In this document: positions 1 to 9,179 of the stretch, piece by piece | How positions within the stretch are numbered: the first letter of the stretch is position 1 | Layout: each line of letters opens with the position of its first letter | Assembly: GCA_023489235.1 (NCBI GenBank) | Contig: JAMDDE010000027.1 | Location: forward strand, 1 to 35,083 | DNA length: 35,083 nt | Direction: 5' to 3' | Source: Actinomycetota bacterium | GTDB taxonomy: Bacteria > Actinomycetota > Acidimicrobiia > Acidimicrobiales > JAMDDE01 | Translations under genes and position numbers: made by a program | The notes under the pieces: model-generated | The model's database searches: none | The model's input: only the letters and a program-made list of their open reading frames with translations | Told to the model about the DNA's origin: nothing

Positions 1-80
1 CAAACCACCAATCTGCCCGTTAGTGCATAATTACTAGTATTAGATTATGTTTATTTGTTGTTTATCGACCTTTCTTGGGT

Positions 81-443
81 CTAGGCTGCTTTGACAATTT
101 TGTTACGTAGCTGCTCGTGGACCTCACGTGCTTGTTTGCGTGCTTCATGCACCACTGATTTCGTTGGTAAAGGTAGTCGTTCCTCAAGTTTCTCAAGGCG
201 GCCATCCAATACCTCGATAACTTGTTCAACTCTACTGTCTACGTCTTTTACTTTGCGGGTCAATTCTGTGCGTATGTTTTCCAGTTGAGCTACGAGATCT
301 GATCGCGGTTCAACTATACGCTTGGCAAATTCCCTGCGTCGCACTTGAGATCTCTGAAAACCCATTACTCCTAAGCCAAGTGCTACATAAGCTGCGTCTT
401 TGACAAATCGACCTAATTGAAGTTTGTTGATGGGTTCATTCAT
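81..443 (-). CDS. Hypothetical small coiled-coil-like protein (start probably at 443 rather than 461)
   Basis: ORF track 81..461(-). The internal ATG at 443 has a GAGGAGG Shine-Dalgarno-like sequence just upstream on the minus strand. The protein has a hydrophobic N-terminal stretch (YVALGLGVMGF) followed by charged heptad-like helix. Confidence 0.6.
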   Translation of the reverse strand: MNEPINKLQLGRFVKDAAYVALGLGVMGFQRSQVRRREFAKRIVEPRSDLVAQLENIRTELTRKVKDVDSRVEQVIEVLDGRLEKLEERLPLPTKSVVHEARKQAREVHEQLRNKIVKAA

Positions 444-505
444 TTCCACGTGCCTCCTCAATTCCTTCCTTATCTATATACAAGTGTATATGAAATGAGT
501 AACAA

Positions 506-3500
506 ATGCAAGCACCTTTAAATGAAACCTTCCGGCCCTCTGGAGAGAATCTTAGCAGGCTCACTACCTGGTTGAATTGGTGTGCTAGGCAGGAAGGGAC
601 ATATGGGTGTACACTGCATCGGCTGGTGGCAACCTTCGGCATTCATGAGATGTTAGATGAGAGCAGTGAACTAGTCGGAAAGAGCAAAAGTAACTCTCTT
701 CCTGCTGTAGTAGCGGTACTGGTTGCCTGCAACCCAGGTAGTTGGTTCCTGGAGACGCTCAATTCTTTGGCTAACCAGGATTATCCTGCCTTGTCGGTAC
801 TCATTTTGGATAACGGTAGCGTGGATGATCTTGCTCCCACCATAGCGAAGATCCTTCCCTGGGCCCACTTGAAGCGACTTACTGAAAATCGTGGATTCGG
901 AGCTGCGGCTAACGAAGCACTCAATATGGTAGAAGGAGCTTCGCACTTATTGATTTGCCATGATGATGTAGCGCTTGCTCCTAACGCAGTGCGGGTTATG
1001 TTGGAAGAATCATACCGACAAAATGCAGGGATAGTTACTCCTAAATTCGTGGCCTGGGAGGATGAACAGCAGCTGCTTCAAGTAGGGCTGGGGGTTGATT
1101 GGCTGGGCGCAGCAGTGAACAGAGTTGAGGAGGGAGAGGTAGATCACGGTCAGCACGATGCAGTTCGCGAGGTATTTGCTGCTCCTGGAGGCTGCATGTT
1201 GGTGCGCCATGACCTGTTCGAGAGCATTGGTGGCTTTGATGCCTCCATGTTCTTGTTCGGAGAGGATATAGATATATCTTGGCGAGCACGTTTGGTAGGG
1301 GCAAGAGTAGTTGTTGCTCCTTCTGTCAAAGTTCGTCATCTAGAAGCCCTGTCCACTCAAGCAAGGAAGCTGGTTATTACCCCTACACCGGATAGGTATT
1401 TTGCAGGCGCTATTGACGCTCTTCCTGTCGATTCTCGCTCCATGGAGGACTCGACTGCAGCATTGGACACCGGAGAGGTCGATGCTTCAACCACGGGCAC
1501 TGTGCTGGCTGCCGAGGAGAGTACGTCAATGCTTACCGAATCGTTGGATGAGTCAAGCTTGCATATGCTCGCTCACAGAAATGAGCTACGTACCTTCTTC
1601 AAGAACACGGGTGTTTTCGTGTTGGTAGCTATGCTCCCAGCATTGTTCGTAAACGAAATCGTCAGCATTGGAAGGCTGATTGTTCGTTGGGATCAAAGGG
1701 GCCTCAAAGAACTGGGCAGTGCTTGGTGGTGGAACGTTCGTAATGCTGGAGATCTAGTGAGGTCTCGTAGAGCGATAAGCAAAGAGCGGACCGTCAACGA
1801 TCTGACGGTAAGGCGACTCATGATTAAAGGAAGTGCGCAATTCGCAATCCTGTTCCATCAGCTAATTCACCGTGATGTTGGAATGGAGGGAAGAGAACGG
1901 AGATCGAACAGGATTGCATGGATCACTTGGGTGAGTGTGTTCCTGGTGTGGCTGTTGGGCAGCAGACAACTGCTTGGGGGAGGGCAACTCCCCTTGTTTG
2001 GAGGGCTAGCTCCGCTTCCTTCATCAACTAGGATGTTTATGAGTTTCATGGACGGATACAAACCGAGCGTCTTGTCAGGCGTTCAACCAGCACCTCTAGG
2101 CTCTTTCTTGCTCGGTTTGGTCGGTAGCTTGTTCTTGGGCAAAGTGAGCTTTCTCTTCAAGATGATCCTCGTACTCTGTGTGCCGATAGGAGCTCTTGGG
2201 GCGGCTCGGTTAGCACGTATAGTTGTAGGGCGGTTAGCTGGTTTGGTGGCAGGAGTAGTCTATCTGGCGATACCCCTACCCTACGACCTCTTGTATAAAG
2301 GCCAAACAGAATACCTGATTGCTTATGCTCTGGTACCCTTCGTGCTCTACTCCTTTGCTTTATTGTTCAAGACGGATGCAATTACGACTCATGAGGGCGA
2401 ACAAGCCATCACCTCTAGGGTAAACGGCTCGGTTCCTGGTACGGAAAGCAATGCCTTGTTGCAAGTCGACCCAAGTGCTCCAGAGGCTCTCTCCTCAGTG
2501 GTTGAAGACAGTTCAGGCACTTCTCTGCCGCCTGGTAGGAAACCTCACGTCCAACGACTTTGGTCGGTCAAGACGGTTACCAGATCATCATCGTCCACCG
2601 ATGTACTCGAACCACGTGCTCCTAGACCACTCGAAGTAGTTAGGTCGTTCCTCCGCTCGGAGGATTTCAGAATGTTGATAAAGGTGGCAATGCTCGAGGC
2701 TTTGCTCGAGGCTTTTGCACCAGTAGGGCTGATACTGGGAGCTCTGGTCGTAGTGGGCTTGGTCCTCTCCTCTCTATTTCTGGGGTCGTTCAGGCAAGCA
2801 GCTAGAGTGCTGTTCTTGGGAGTATCGGCCACTGCAGCATCGATGGTTCTTTCTCTTCCGTGGTGGATAGCGGATCTTTCTTCCTCTCATCCATTCTCAG
2901 TGTCCTCTGGGTCCACTACGTTGTCGTCTGGGATGAACGACATTCTCAGATTTCATGTAGGTCCCTGGGGTGGTGGAGTCATTGGTTGGATGCCTCTAGT
3001 GGCTGCTGGTTTAGTGCTGATGGTAGGTAGAGGGAAACGATTCGTTTGGGGAGTTCGTTTTTGGTCAATAGCAGTAGTGGCATGGCTTTATGCATGGGCT
3101 AGTGGGTTAGGGCTGATGGGCGGTGCAAGGGTGCCAGTAGATGCCACTCTGACTGTTGCTGCTGTTTCCGTAGCGGTTTGCATGGCGCTTGGAGCTGAGG
3201 CTGTGGTGGTTGATCTGCCTAGATACAGATTGGGATGGCGTCAGGTGGCTCTGTCGGTGTCGTCGGTTGCAGCTGTGCTTGCAGTCCTCCCATTCTTGTC
3301 TGCTGCCTCTGGCGGAAGATGGGGTATGCCGTCAACAGGATATCGCCAGCTTCTTTCGTGGATGATTCCTAATAATCGTTCAGCTGATTTCAACGTGTTG
3401 TGGGTTGGGCGCCCAGGAAGTATGCCCAATAACGGTTTCGTGAGCGGTCAAGGTATTGAATATGCTTCAACCTCAGCAAGGAGCTTGACCAATCCTTTTG

Positions 3501-3991
3501 CTTTCTGGCCAGTATTGAGTCCTGGTCAACTCAAAAACGCTGAAAGCTCCATCTCTTCGGCTCAGCAAGGATTGACCACAGAGGTAGGGGGCTTATTGAG
3601 GCAAATAGGAGTTAAGTATGTAGTAGTTACCAGCCATACTGCTCCTGTAGTTTCTGGCCTGCAATCCCCACGAGATTTGCCAGCCCCACCCTCTTTAGTG
3701 AATGGATTACTGCAGCAGAGGGATATCACAGAGGTCATGAATCAGGCAGGAGTGTCAGTATTCAAGAACTTGGATTGGACTTCGAATGGGTATACACCTT
3801 CTCGTTCCCGAAGTCCAGTTTTCCCAGGAGAGCCTTTGATTATTGATGTTGCTGCGTGGTTAGTTGCGTTCATGGTCCTCAGTCCAAGGATGAGGCAGGT
3901 GTTGGCATGGAGGAGTGGTATCAGAACAGGAAGATCGCACTCCAAGTACCGAAGGGGCACATTGATAGCGGTAACGAATTCGCTTAGGTGA
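506..3991 (+). CDS. Large GT2 family glycosyltransferase with multi-TM C-terminal region (true start could be the ATG at 650)
   Basis: 1161-aa ORF. GT2-like N-terminus (VVAVLVACNPGSWFLETLNSLANQDYPALSVLILDNGS...NRGFGAAANEAL...FGEDIDISWRARL) followed by many hydrophobic segments. Confidence 0.88.
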   Translation: MQAPLNETFRPSGENLSRLTTWLNWCARQEGTYGCTLHRLVATFGIHEMLDESSELVGKSKSNSLPAVVAVLVACNPGSWFLETLNSLANQDYPALSVLILDNGSVDDLAPTIAKILPWAHLKRLTENRGFGAAANEALNMVEGASHLLICHDDVALAPNAVRVMLEESYRQNAGIVTPKFVAWEDEQQLLQVGLGVDWLGAAVNRVEEGEVDHGQHDAVREVFAAPGGCMLVRHDLFESIGGFDASMFLFGEDIDISWRARLVGARVVVAPSVKVRHLEALSTQARKLVITPTPDRYFAGAIDALPVDSRSMEDSTAALDTGEVDASTTGTVLAAEESTSMLTESLDESSLHMLAHRNELRTFFKNTGVFVLVAMLPALFVNEIVSIGRLIVRWDQRGLKELGSAWWWNVRNAGDLVRSRRAISKERTVNDLTVRRLMIKGSAQFAILFHQLIHRDVGMEGRERRSNRIAWITWVSVFLVWLLGSRQLLGGGQLPLFGGLAPLPSSTRMFMSFMDGYKPSVLSGVQPAPLGSFLLGLVGSLFLGKVSFLFKMILVLCVPIGALGAARLARIVVGRLAGLVAGVVYLAIPLPYDLLYKGQTEYLIAYALVPFVLYSFALLFKTDAITTHEGEQAITSRVNGSVPGTESNALLQVDPSAPEALSSVVEDSSGTSLPPGRKPHVQRLWSVKTVTRSSSSTDVLEPRAPRPLEVVRSFLRSEDFRMLIKVAMLEALLEAFAPVGLILGALVVVGLVLSSLFLGSFRQAARVLFLGVSATAASMVLSLPWWIADLSSSHPFSVSSGSTTLSSGMNDILRFHVGPWGGGVIGWMPLVAAGLVLMVGRGKRFVWGVRFWSIAVVAWLYAWASGLGLMGGARVPVDATLTVAAVSVAVCMALGAEAVVVDLPRYRLGWRQVALSVSSVAAVLAVLPFLSAASGGRWGMPSTGYRQLLSWMIPNNRSADFNVLWVGRPGSMPNNGFVSGQGIEYASTSARSLTNPFAFWPVLSPGQLKNAESSISSAQQGLTTEVGGLLRQIGVKYVVVTSHTAPVVSGLQSPRDLPAPPSLVNGLLQQRDITEVMNQAGVSVFKNLDWTSNGYTPSRSRSPVFPGEPLIIDVAAWLVAFMVLSPRMRQVLAWRSGIRTGRSHSKYRRGTLIAVTNSLR

Positions 3992-3994
3992 AGG

Positions 3995-5647
3995 ATGAAG
4001 TCCAGTGGCAGGGCACAGACGAGCAATACCAACAATTCGATGAATAGCGATCCAACTGGCGATCAGGGCAAAGGCATCGACACACTTGAGTCACAGCAAA
4101 AATCGAATTATCGTAGTTCTTCTCTGGAAAGCCACCTAAGAAGATTCATCGTTGTAGCCATTATTATCGTAGTACTCTCAGGAGCAGCTATTGTTGGCAG
4201 CCATGTGCACCATCGCACCCTAGAACGTTCAGTTATTTCTCCTTGGTCGAATGGTACCCCAACGGTGGCGGCAGCCGATGCTTATTCCACATCTTGGTAC
4301 TGTGCAGGTCCGGTAAGGTTTCCTCATGGTGGGACGCTTCAGGTGGTGATAGCCAATACGAAGAATGAAGCCGTGTCCGGTACGCTCGAAGCGGTATCAG
4401 AGAAGGCATCCGCTACTCCTCGAGCTTTATTGGTGAAACCCATGTCTGATCTCGTAGTTAACCCCTTCTCAAAGGGTGAAGCCAAGGATGGATACTTGGG
4501 TTCGGTCGTGACCATGAATGGAGGAGGAATTGGCGTTGCGGAACTTAGCAAGAATGGAGCCACTGAAACTCCTTGTTCTTCATCTACCGCTTCCAACTGG
4601 TACTTCCCGTTTGGCTCAACTGCCCCTGGCGAACACACAACCATTCTCTTGTTCAATCCAACCCATGAGCCTGCAACGGCAGCAGTTTCCATAGCCTCGA
4701 CTAAGTCCTCCTACTCCTCTCAGACGCTTCAAAGCATTACCGTCAAGCCAATGAGGGTCGCACTACTACAACTAGGGCATCCACTGCCTAGTTTGAAAGA
4801 GGCGGCCATTACAGTCACGGCTCGTTCTGGCCAGTTGGTCGCTTTTGAGCAGGAGAGCAAAACCACTCCTGGATCCTCGAGCACGACACTGGTATTAGGT
4901 GCCCCATCTCCGGCCAAGCAGTGGTATTTTCCCCTAATATCTCCTGGAAAGGGCGTGAGCGATGCCCTGTATGCATACAATCCATCTTATGCGCCTGCTC
5001 GCCTCGATGTTGTGTTTCATGGATCCATGGGGGGGACTAGCGTTTACCTAGTCCATACAGTTGTCCTATCCAACAGGCTGAATGTCTTGCAGCTGAACTC
5101 CTCAACTTTGCCAAGGGCCATTGGTTCAGCGCCATTTGCAGTGAGCGTGAAATCCACTAATGAAATACCTGTTGTAGTAGGTAGGTCCATGGAGTTCTCG
5201 TCGTCTACTCCTTATGGTGGGTACGCAATTGAGTTAGGTTCGCTCAAACCCACAACTAGATCGCTGTTGGTTGCAGTGACCCCCTCCTCTGGGGCAACTG
5301 CTAGTTGGTTGGATCTGTATGATCCAACCTCCGTTTCTGGCAGAGGGGGAGGAAGAAGTAGTGGAAGGAGCAAGATAGCCGGTGGAGGTATGATCAAAGT
5401 AGACGTCCGATCAAGTTCAACAGGTAGCTCTACCGCTTCAGCAACCAGTGCAAGCAGCCAACAGGTCATGAGAACCGCAGCTGAAGAGTTACGTCCGGAT
5501 GAGCCTTTAGGGACATTGCTTCCTGGCAGCAAGGCTACGGTAGTGTTTCTTGTCGTAGAGGCCCAAGTTCCCCTTGTAGCGGAGGTAGATACAGCTAAAG
5601 GAGGGGTGGCTGACCTAACCCTTCAGTTGGGCCTCCCTTTTGTCTGA
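3995..5647 (+). CDS. Membrane-anchored/secreted DUF5719-like protein
   Basis: 550-aa ORF directly after the GT2 gene. Single N-terminal TM (FIVVAIIIVVLSGAAIVGSHV), a 'SWYCAGP' motif, and repeated 'WYFP' segments of beta-rich type. Assignment rests on gene context and general family appearance. Confidence 0.65.
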   Translation: MKSSGRAQTSNTNNSMNSDPTGDQGKGIDTLESQQKSNYRSSSLESHLRRFIVVAIIIVVLSGAAIVGSHVHHRTLERSVISPWSNGTPTVAAADAYSTSWYCAGPVRFPHGGTLQVVIANTKNEAVSGTLEAVSEKASATPRALLVKPMSDLVVNPFSKGEAKDGYLGSVVTMNGGGIGVAELSKNGATETPCSSSTASNWYFPFGSTAPGEHTTILLFNPTHEPATAAVSIASTKSSYSSQTLQSITVKPMRVALLQLGHPLPSLKEAAITVTARSGQLVAFEQESKTTPGSSSTTLVLGAPSPAKQWYFPLISPGKGVSDALYAYNPSYAPARLDVVFHGSMGGTSVYLVHTVVLSNRLNVLQLNSSTLPRAIGSAPFAVSVKSTNEIPVVVGRSMEFSSSTPYGGYAIELGSLKPTTRSLLVAVTPSSGATASWLDLYDPTSVSGRGGGRSSGRSKIAGGGMIKVDVRSSSTGSSTASATSASSQQVMRTAAEELRPDEPLGTLLPGSKATVVFLVVEAQVPLVAEVDTAKGGVADLTLQLGLPFV

Positions 5648-5824
5648 AATTCCTGAGATTCACACAAGACGTTACAGTAACTAGCTCCCAACCCCTACAA
5701 TCCGCTGGACTTAACCGTGGAGAGGGATATCGGAGTTAAACCTTTTCCTGCGGATGCGGCTGTAAGGTTGGACGCAGCTGTGAAACGCAATAAACTCAAT
5801 CAAGTCCTGTAGCTTGCATGCTAT

Positions 5825-7996
5825 CTATGCCCGGTCCATCCCGTCTCCACTAGAGGGACCAGGGTCATTGTTGGTTGCTCCGTCGTCGCCAGAGGGACCG
5901 TTGGCATGGGGGAGAGGATCGCTCAGGTCCTTTGAAGCTTCCTCGTTTACCCTTGTAGCGGTCGTTCTTTTCGGTTTTGCCTCGGTTGTTGCCGCGTCTG
6001 TTTTTGCACTGGGCAGGTCAGGAACTTTGGCCAACTCGGCAGTGGTAGTTTGTTGGTCTAGCTGCTTTTTATGGTTGTCAAGATGAGGTACTATAGCCGC
6101 TCCATTGGCGTGGACAGGCTTGCCGTAAGCTTGATCGACCAAGCGACCCACTTCTTCGCCGTCTATGGTCTCCTTTTCCAATAAAGCCTTTGCCACTGCC
6201 TCCAATCCGCCCTTGTGGAGGGTGAGAAGCTCCAAGGCCCGTTCTTCTTGTTGGCGAAGGATTCTTTCCACTTCTTCGTCAATTATGTGGCTGGTAGCCT
6301 CGGAGTAGTCCCTCGAGTGCAGCAGATCCTCACCTAGGAAGACCATACCTTGCGACCCCCAGGCCATAGGTCCTATCTGCTCGCTCATGCCCCATTCACG
6401 TACCATCTTGCGGGCTAGTTCAGTGTTGCCGACCAGGTCATTGCTGGCTCCAGTGGAGAGGTCACCGTAGATGATCAGTTCCGCTGCTCTGCCCCCCATT
6501 CTCACCGCCAAGGAGTCTTCGATATGCTCTCTTGGGTAGATATGCTTCTCCTCCAAAGGGAGTTGTTGTGTCACACCTAATGCCATTCCTGTGGGAAGGA
6601 TGGTGACCTTATGGACAGGGTCAGCGAAGGGAAGGACATAGGCGAGGACGGCGTGACCGGCTTCATGGTAGGCGACTCGTTCCTTCTCAGCATCGGACAG
6701 CACCAAGCTCTCCCTACGCTGACCCATGAGCACGCGATCTCTTGCCGCCTCGAAGTCCTCCATCTCGATTGCCGAACTCCCGCGTCGCACTGCATGTAAA
6801 GCTGCTTCGTTGACGAGGTTGGCTAGATCGGCACCGCTCATGCCTGGAGTGCCTCTCGCCACCAAAGAAAGATCTACGTCCGGGCCAATTCTTTTGTCCT
6901 TGCAGTGGACTTGGAGGATGGGTAGTCGTTCTTCCAGGTCGGGAAGGGGTACGACAATTTGACGATCAAAACGACCGGGCCTGAGTAGAGCTGGGTCCAG
7001 GATATCTGGTCTATTGGTGGCAGCCATCATGACCACCCCCTCGGTAGCATCGAAACCATCCATCTCGGAGAGCATTTGGTTCAAGGTTTGTTCGCGTTCA
7101 TCGTGACCGCCCCCTAAGCCAGCTCCTCGCTTACGTCCAATGGAATCGATCTCGTCTATGAAGATTATTGCTGGCGCTTGCTTGCGGGCGGTTTGGAAGA
7201 GGTCTCGTACTCTACTTGCTCCGACGCCGACGAACATCTCCATGAAATCCGAACCGCTTACAGACATGAAAGGAACACCTGCTTCTCCTGCAACCGCCCT
7301 AGCCAGAAGAGTTTTGCCTGTACCTGGTGGCCCCACGAGCAATATCCCCTTGGGTATGCGAGCCCCTATCTCCCTGAAACGGTTTGGGGTCTTGAGAAAG
7401 TCCACTACCTCGCTTATCTCGAGTTTGACACCGGGGTATCCTGCTACGTCGGCGAAGGTGGTGCGGGGGCGTTCAGTAGAGTATATCTTTGCTTTAGATC
7501 GGCCGATAGAGGTAATACTCGATATCTGGCCCTGTGCTCTACGACTGAACCACCAGAATATCCCAAAGAACAAAAGGGCGTAGAACACCCAGGGCAGTAT
7601 GGCAGAGAAAAGACTTTGGCTAGGGGTGACAAAATTGAGCACTACTCCATGGGACTGCATGTCCTTTACATCTGAGCTAATGGAAGGACTTGGCCCATTG
7701 ACCGTATATGCAGCTCCATCCGATAGCTTGCCAGTGATCGTACCGTTGGTGTTGTTCACTGTGGCTGTAGCTACCTTCTTGGCATTGACATCGGAGAGGA
7801 AGGTGGAGTAACTCAGCTTCGTGCTGCTGGGGTGTGACAGCAGGGGTGGGATAATTAGTACTGCAGCTACAGCAGCTAGCAGAAGGCCGAACACCCACCG
7901 CCAACTTTGATCCGGTCCCGTAGGAGTAGGTGCCCCTGGTCCTTGGTTGTTACTTCTTCTAGATCGTAGGTCTGATGGTTGACGACTCACTCTCAT
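5825..7996 (-). CDS. ftsH: ATP-dependent zinc metalloprotease FtsH (ORF extends to 8059; likely start at 7996)
   Basis: Walker [21 protein letters not shown], second region of homology [22 protein letters not shown], and zinc motif HEAGH ([14 protein letters not shown]). Two N-terminal TM segments. Confidence 0.96.
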   Translation of the reverse strand: MRVSRQPSDLRSRRSNNQGPGAPTPTGPDQSWRWVFGLLLAAVAAVLIIPPLLSHPSSTKLSYSTFLSDVNAKKVATATVNNTNGTITGKLSDGAAYTVNGPSPSISSDVKDMQSHGVVLNFVTPSQSLFSAILPWVFYALLFFGIFWWFSRRAQGQISSITSIGRSKAKIYSTERPRTTFADVAGYPGVKLEISEVVDFLKTPNRFREIGARIPKGILLVGPPGTGKTLLARAVAGEAGVPFMSVSGSDFMEMFVGVGASRVRDLFQTARKQAPAIIFIDEIDSIGRKRGAGLGGGHDEREQTLNQMLSEMDGFDATEGVVMMAATNRPDILDPALLRPGRFDRQIVVPLPDLEERLPILQVHCKDKRIGPDVDLSLVARGTPGMSGADLANLVNEAALHAVRRGSSAIEMEDFEAARDRVLMGQRRESLVLSDAEKERVAYHEAGHAVLAYVLPFADPVHKVTILPTGMALGVTQQLPLEEKHIYPREHIEDSLAVRMGGRAAELIIYGDLSTGASNDLVGNTELARKMVREWGMSEQIGPMAWGSQGMVFLGEDLLHSRDYSEATSHIIDEEVERILRQQEERALELLTLHKGGLEAVAKALLEKETIDGEEVGRLVDQAYGKPVHANGAAIVPHLDNHKKQLDQQTTTAELAKVPDLPSAKTDAATTEAKPKRTTATRVNEEASKDLSDPLPHANGPSGDDGATNNDPGPSSGDGMDRA

Positions 7997-8093
7997 ATCG
8001 TATGCGTCTTTTGAGAGGAATATGTACCACCGGCTCGTTGTTGGAGAATGTTTTTTCAATGCCCACCTAATTGCCCCTAAAACGCCCTAACGT

Positions 8094-8933
8094 ATGCATA
8101 TGCACAATGGTGAGATGAGCCCTCGCAATAGTCCAGAAAGTCGTAGTTCGCATCCAACGCCACACATTATTGGTCCAACGAGTGCGTCAGATGCTTGGAC
8201 CTGGCTTGCACTAGCGGCAGTAGGGTTCATAGCCGGTCAGGTGTTCGGTGCCTTAGCTGTGGCCGTATGGGCAGCTTCCACCGGAAGATTGGGACAACTA
8301 CAACACTTGGTCAGTGAGTTTCCTCCTCCAGAGTCTGTTGTGGTCTCCAGTTTAGTGGGTCTATGGGTTGGATTGTTAGGTGGAGTGCTCCTAGCTAGCA
8401 AAGTGAGAGGTACGCATAGCTTGGTTAGCGACTATGGATTTCGTATACGAGCATGGCCCGACCTTCCTCTTGGCATAGCGGTAGGTTTAGCTGCTCAACT
8501 TGTGGTCATACCAGTCATTTATCTCCCCATAGAGCATGCTGTTCCTCATTTTGCCAAGAACTTTTCACGACCAGCAGTGCGGTTGACCGGTGGTTCTCAC
8601 GGGGCTGGAGCAGCGTTGATCGCTATCTGCGTAGTGCTCTTAGCGCCAATAGTGGAGGAGCTATTCTTCAGGGGTCTGGTTATGCGAGCGTTAGTGCGTC
8701 TGTCCGCACCTCTGGGCAGGGTTGTATCCGGCGTGGTTGCAGTGAGCGTGTCCGCTTTAGCATTTGGGCTGGCCCATGCAGAGATGCTTCAGCTGCTAGG
8801 CCTTGTAGTAGTAGGGATCTTTCTTGGTCTCCTTGCTTACAAGACAGGCAGATTAGGTCCATCTATAGTTACTCACGCTACATTTAATTTGATGGCAGTC
8901 ATTGTTTTAGTACAAAGCGGTACTTTGCGCTAG
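8094..8933 (+). CDS. CPBP (CAAX/bacteriocin-processing type) intramembrane metalloprotease
   Basis: Motif EELFFRGLVMRAL, then FGLAHAEMLQLLGLVVVGIFLGLLAYKTGRLGPSIVTHATFNLMA, with multiple TM segments. Confidence 0.9.
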   Translation: MHMHNGEMSPRNSPESRSSHPTPHIIGPTSASDAWTWLALAAVGFIAGQVFGALAVAVWAASTGRLGQLQHLVSEFPPPESVVVSSLVGLWVGLLGGVLLASKVRGTHSLVSDYGFRIRAWPDLPLGIAVGLAAQLVVIPVIYLPIEHAVPHFAKNFSRPAVRLTGGSHGAGAALIAICVVLLAPIVEELFFRGLVMRALVRLSAPLGRVVSGVVAVSVSALAFGLAHAEMLQLLGLVVVGIFLGLLAYKTGRLGPSIVTHATFNLMAVIVLVQSGTLR

Positions 8934-9179
8934 TAGGTGAGTAATATGCTCCATACCGATGGCGAACCTCCTCGCCTCTACGGACGTGGATTGTGCTCCC
9001 CTTTGGCTCAAGGGTGTTCAACCCAGAGCAGGCACTTTCATGTACCAAGTACTTGGTGAGTTCGGCACTTGGTGGGTTCGGGACGAGGACGGCGAGGACG
9101 GCAAGGTTATGCCTGGACTCTTGTTCCATATCTCTCTCTATTCCCTTTGCACCCTTCTATGGTTTAGGCTTGTCTTCGC

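Noticed and set aside
5648-5824. Possible structured RNA between the DUF5719-like gene and ftsH
   Set aside because: Only short weak inverted repeats (e.g. TTAAC/GTTAA) and no recognisable ncRNA family; likely the convergent 3' region of two genes.
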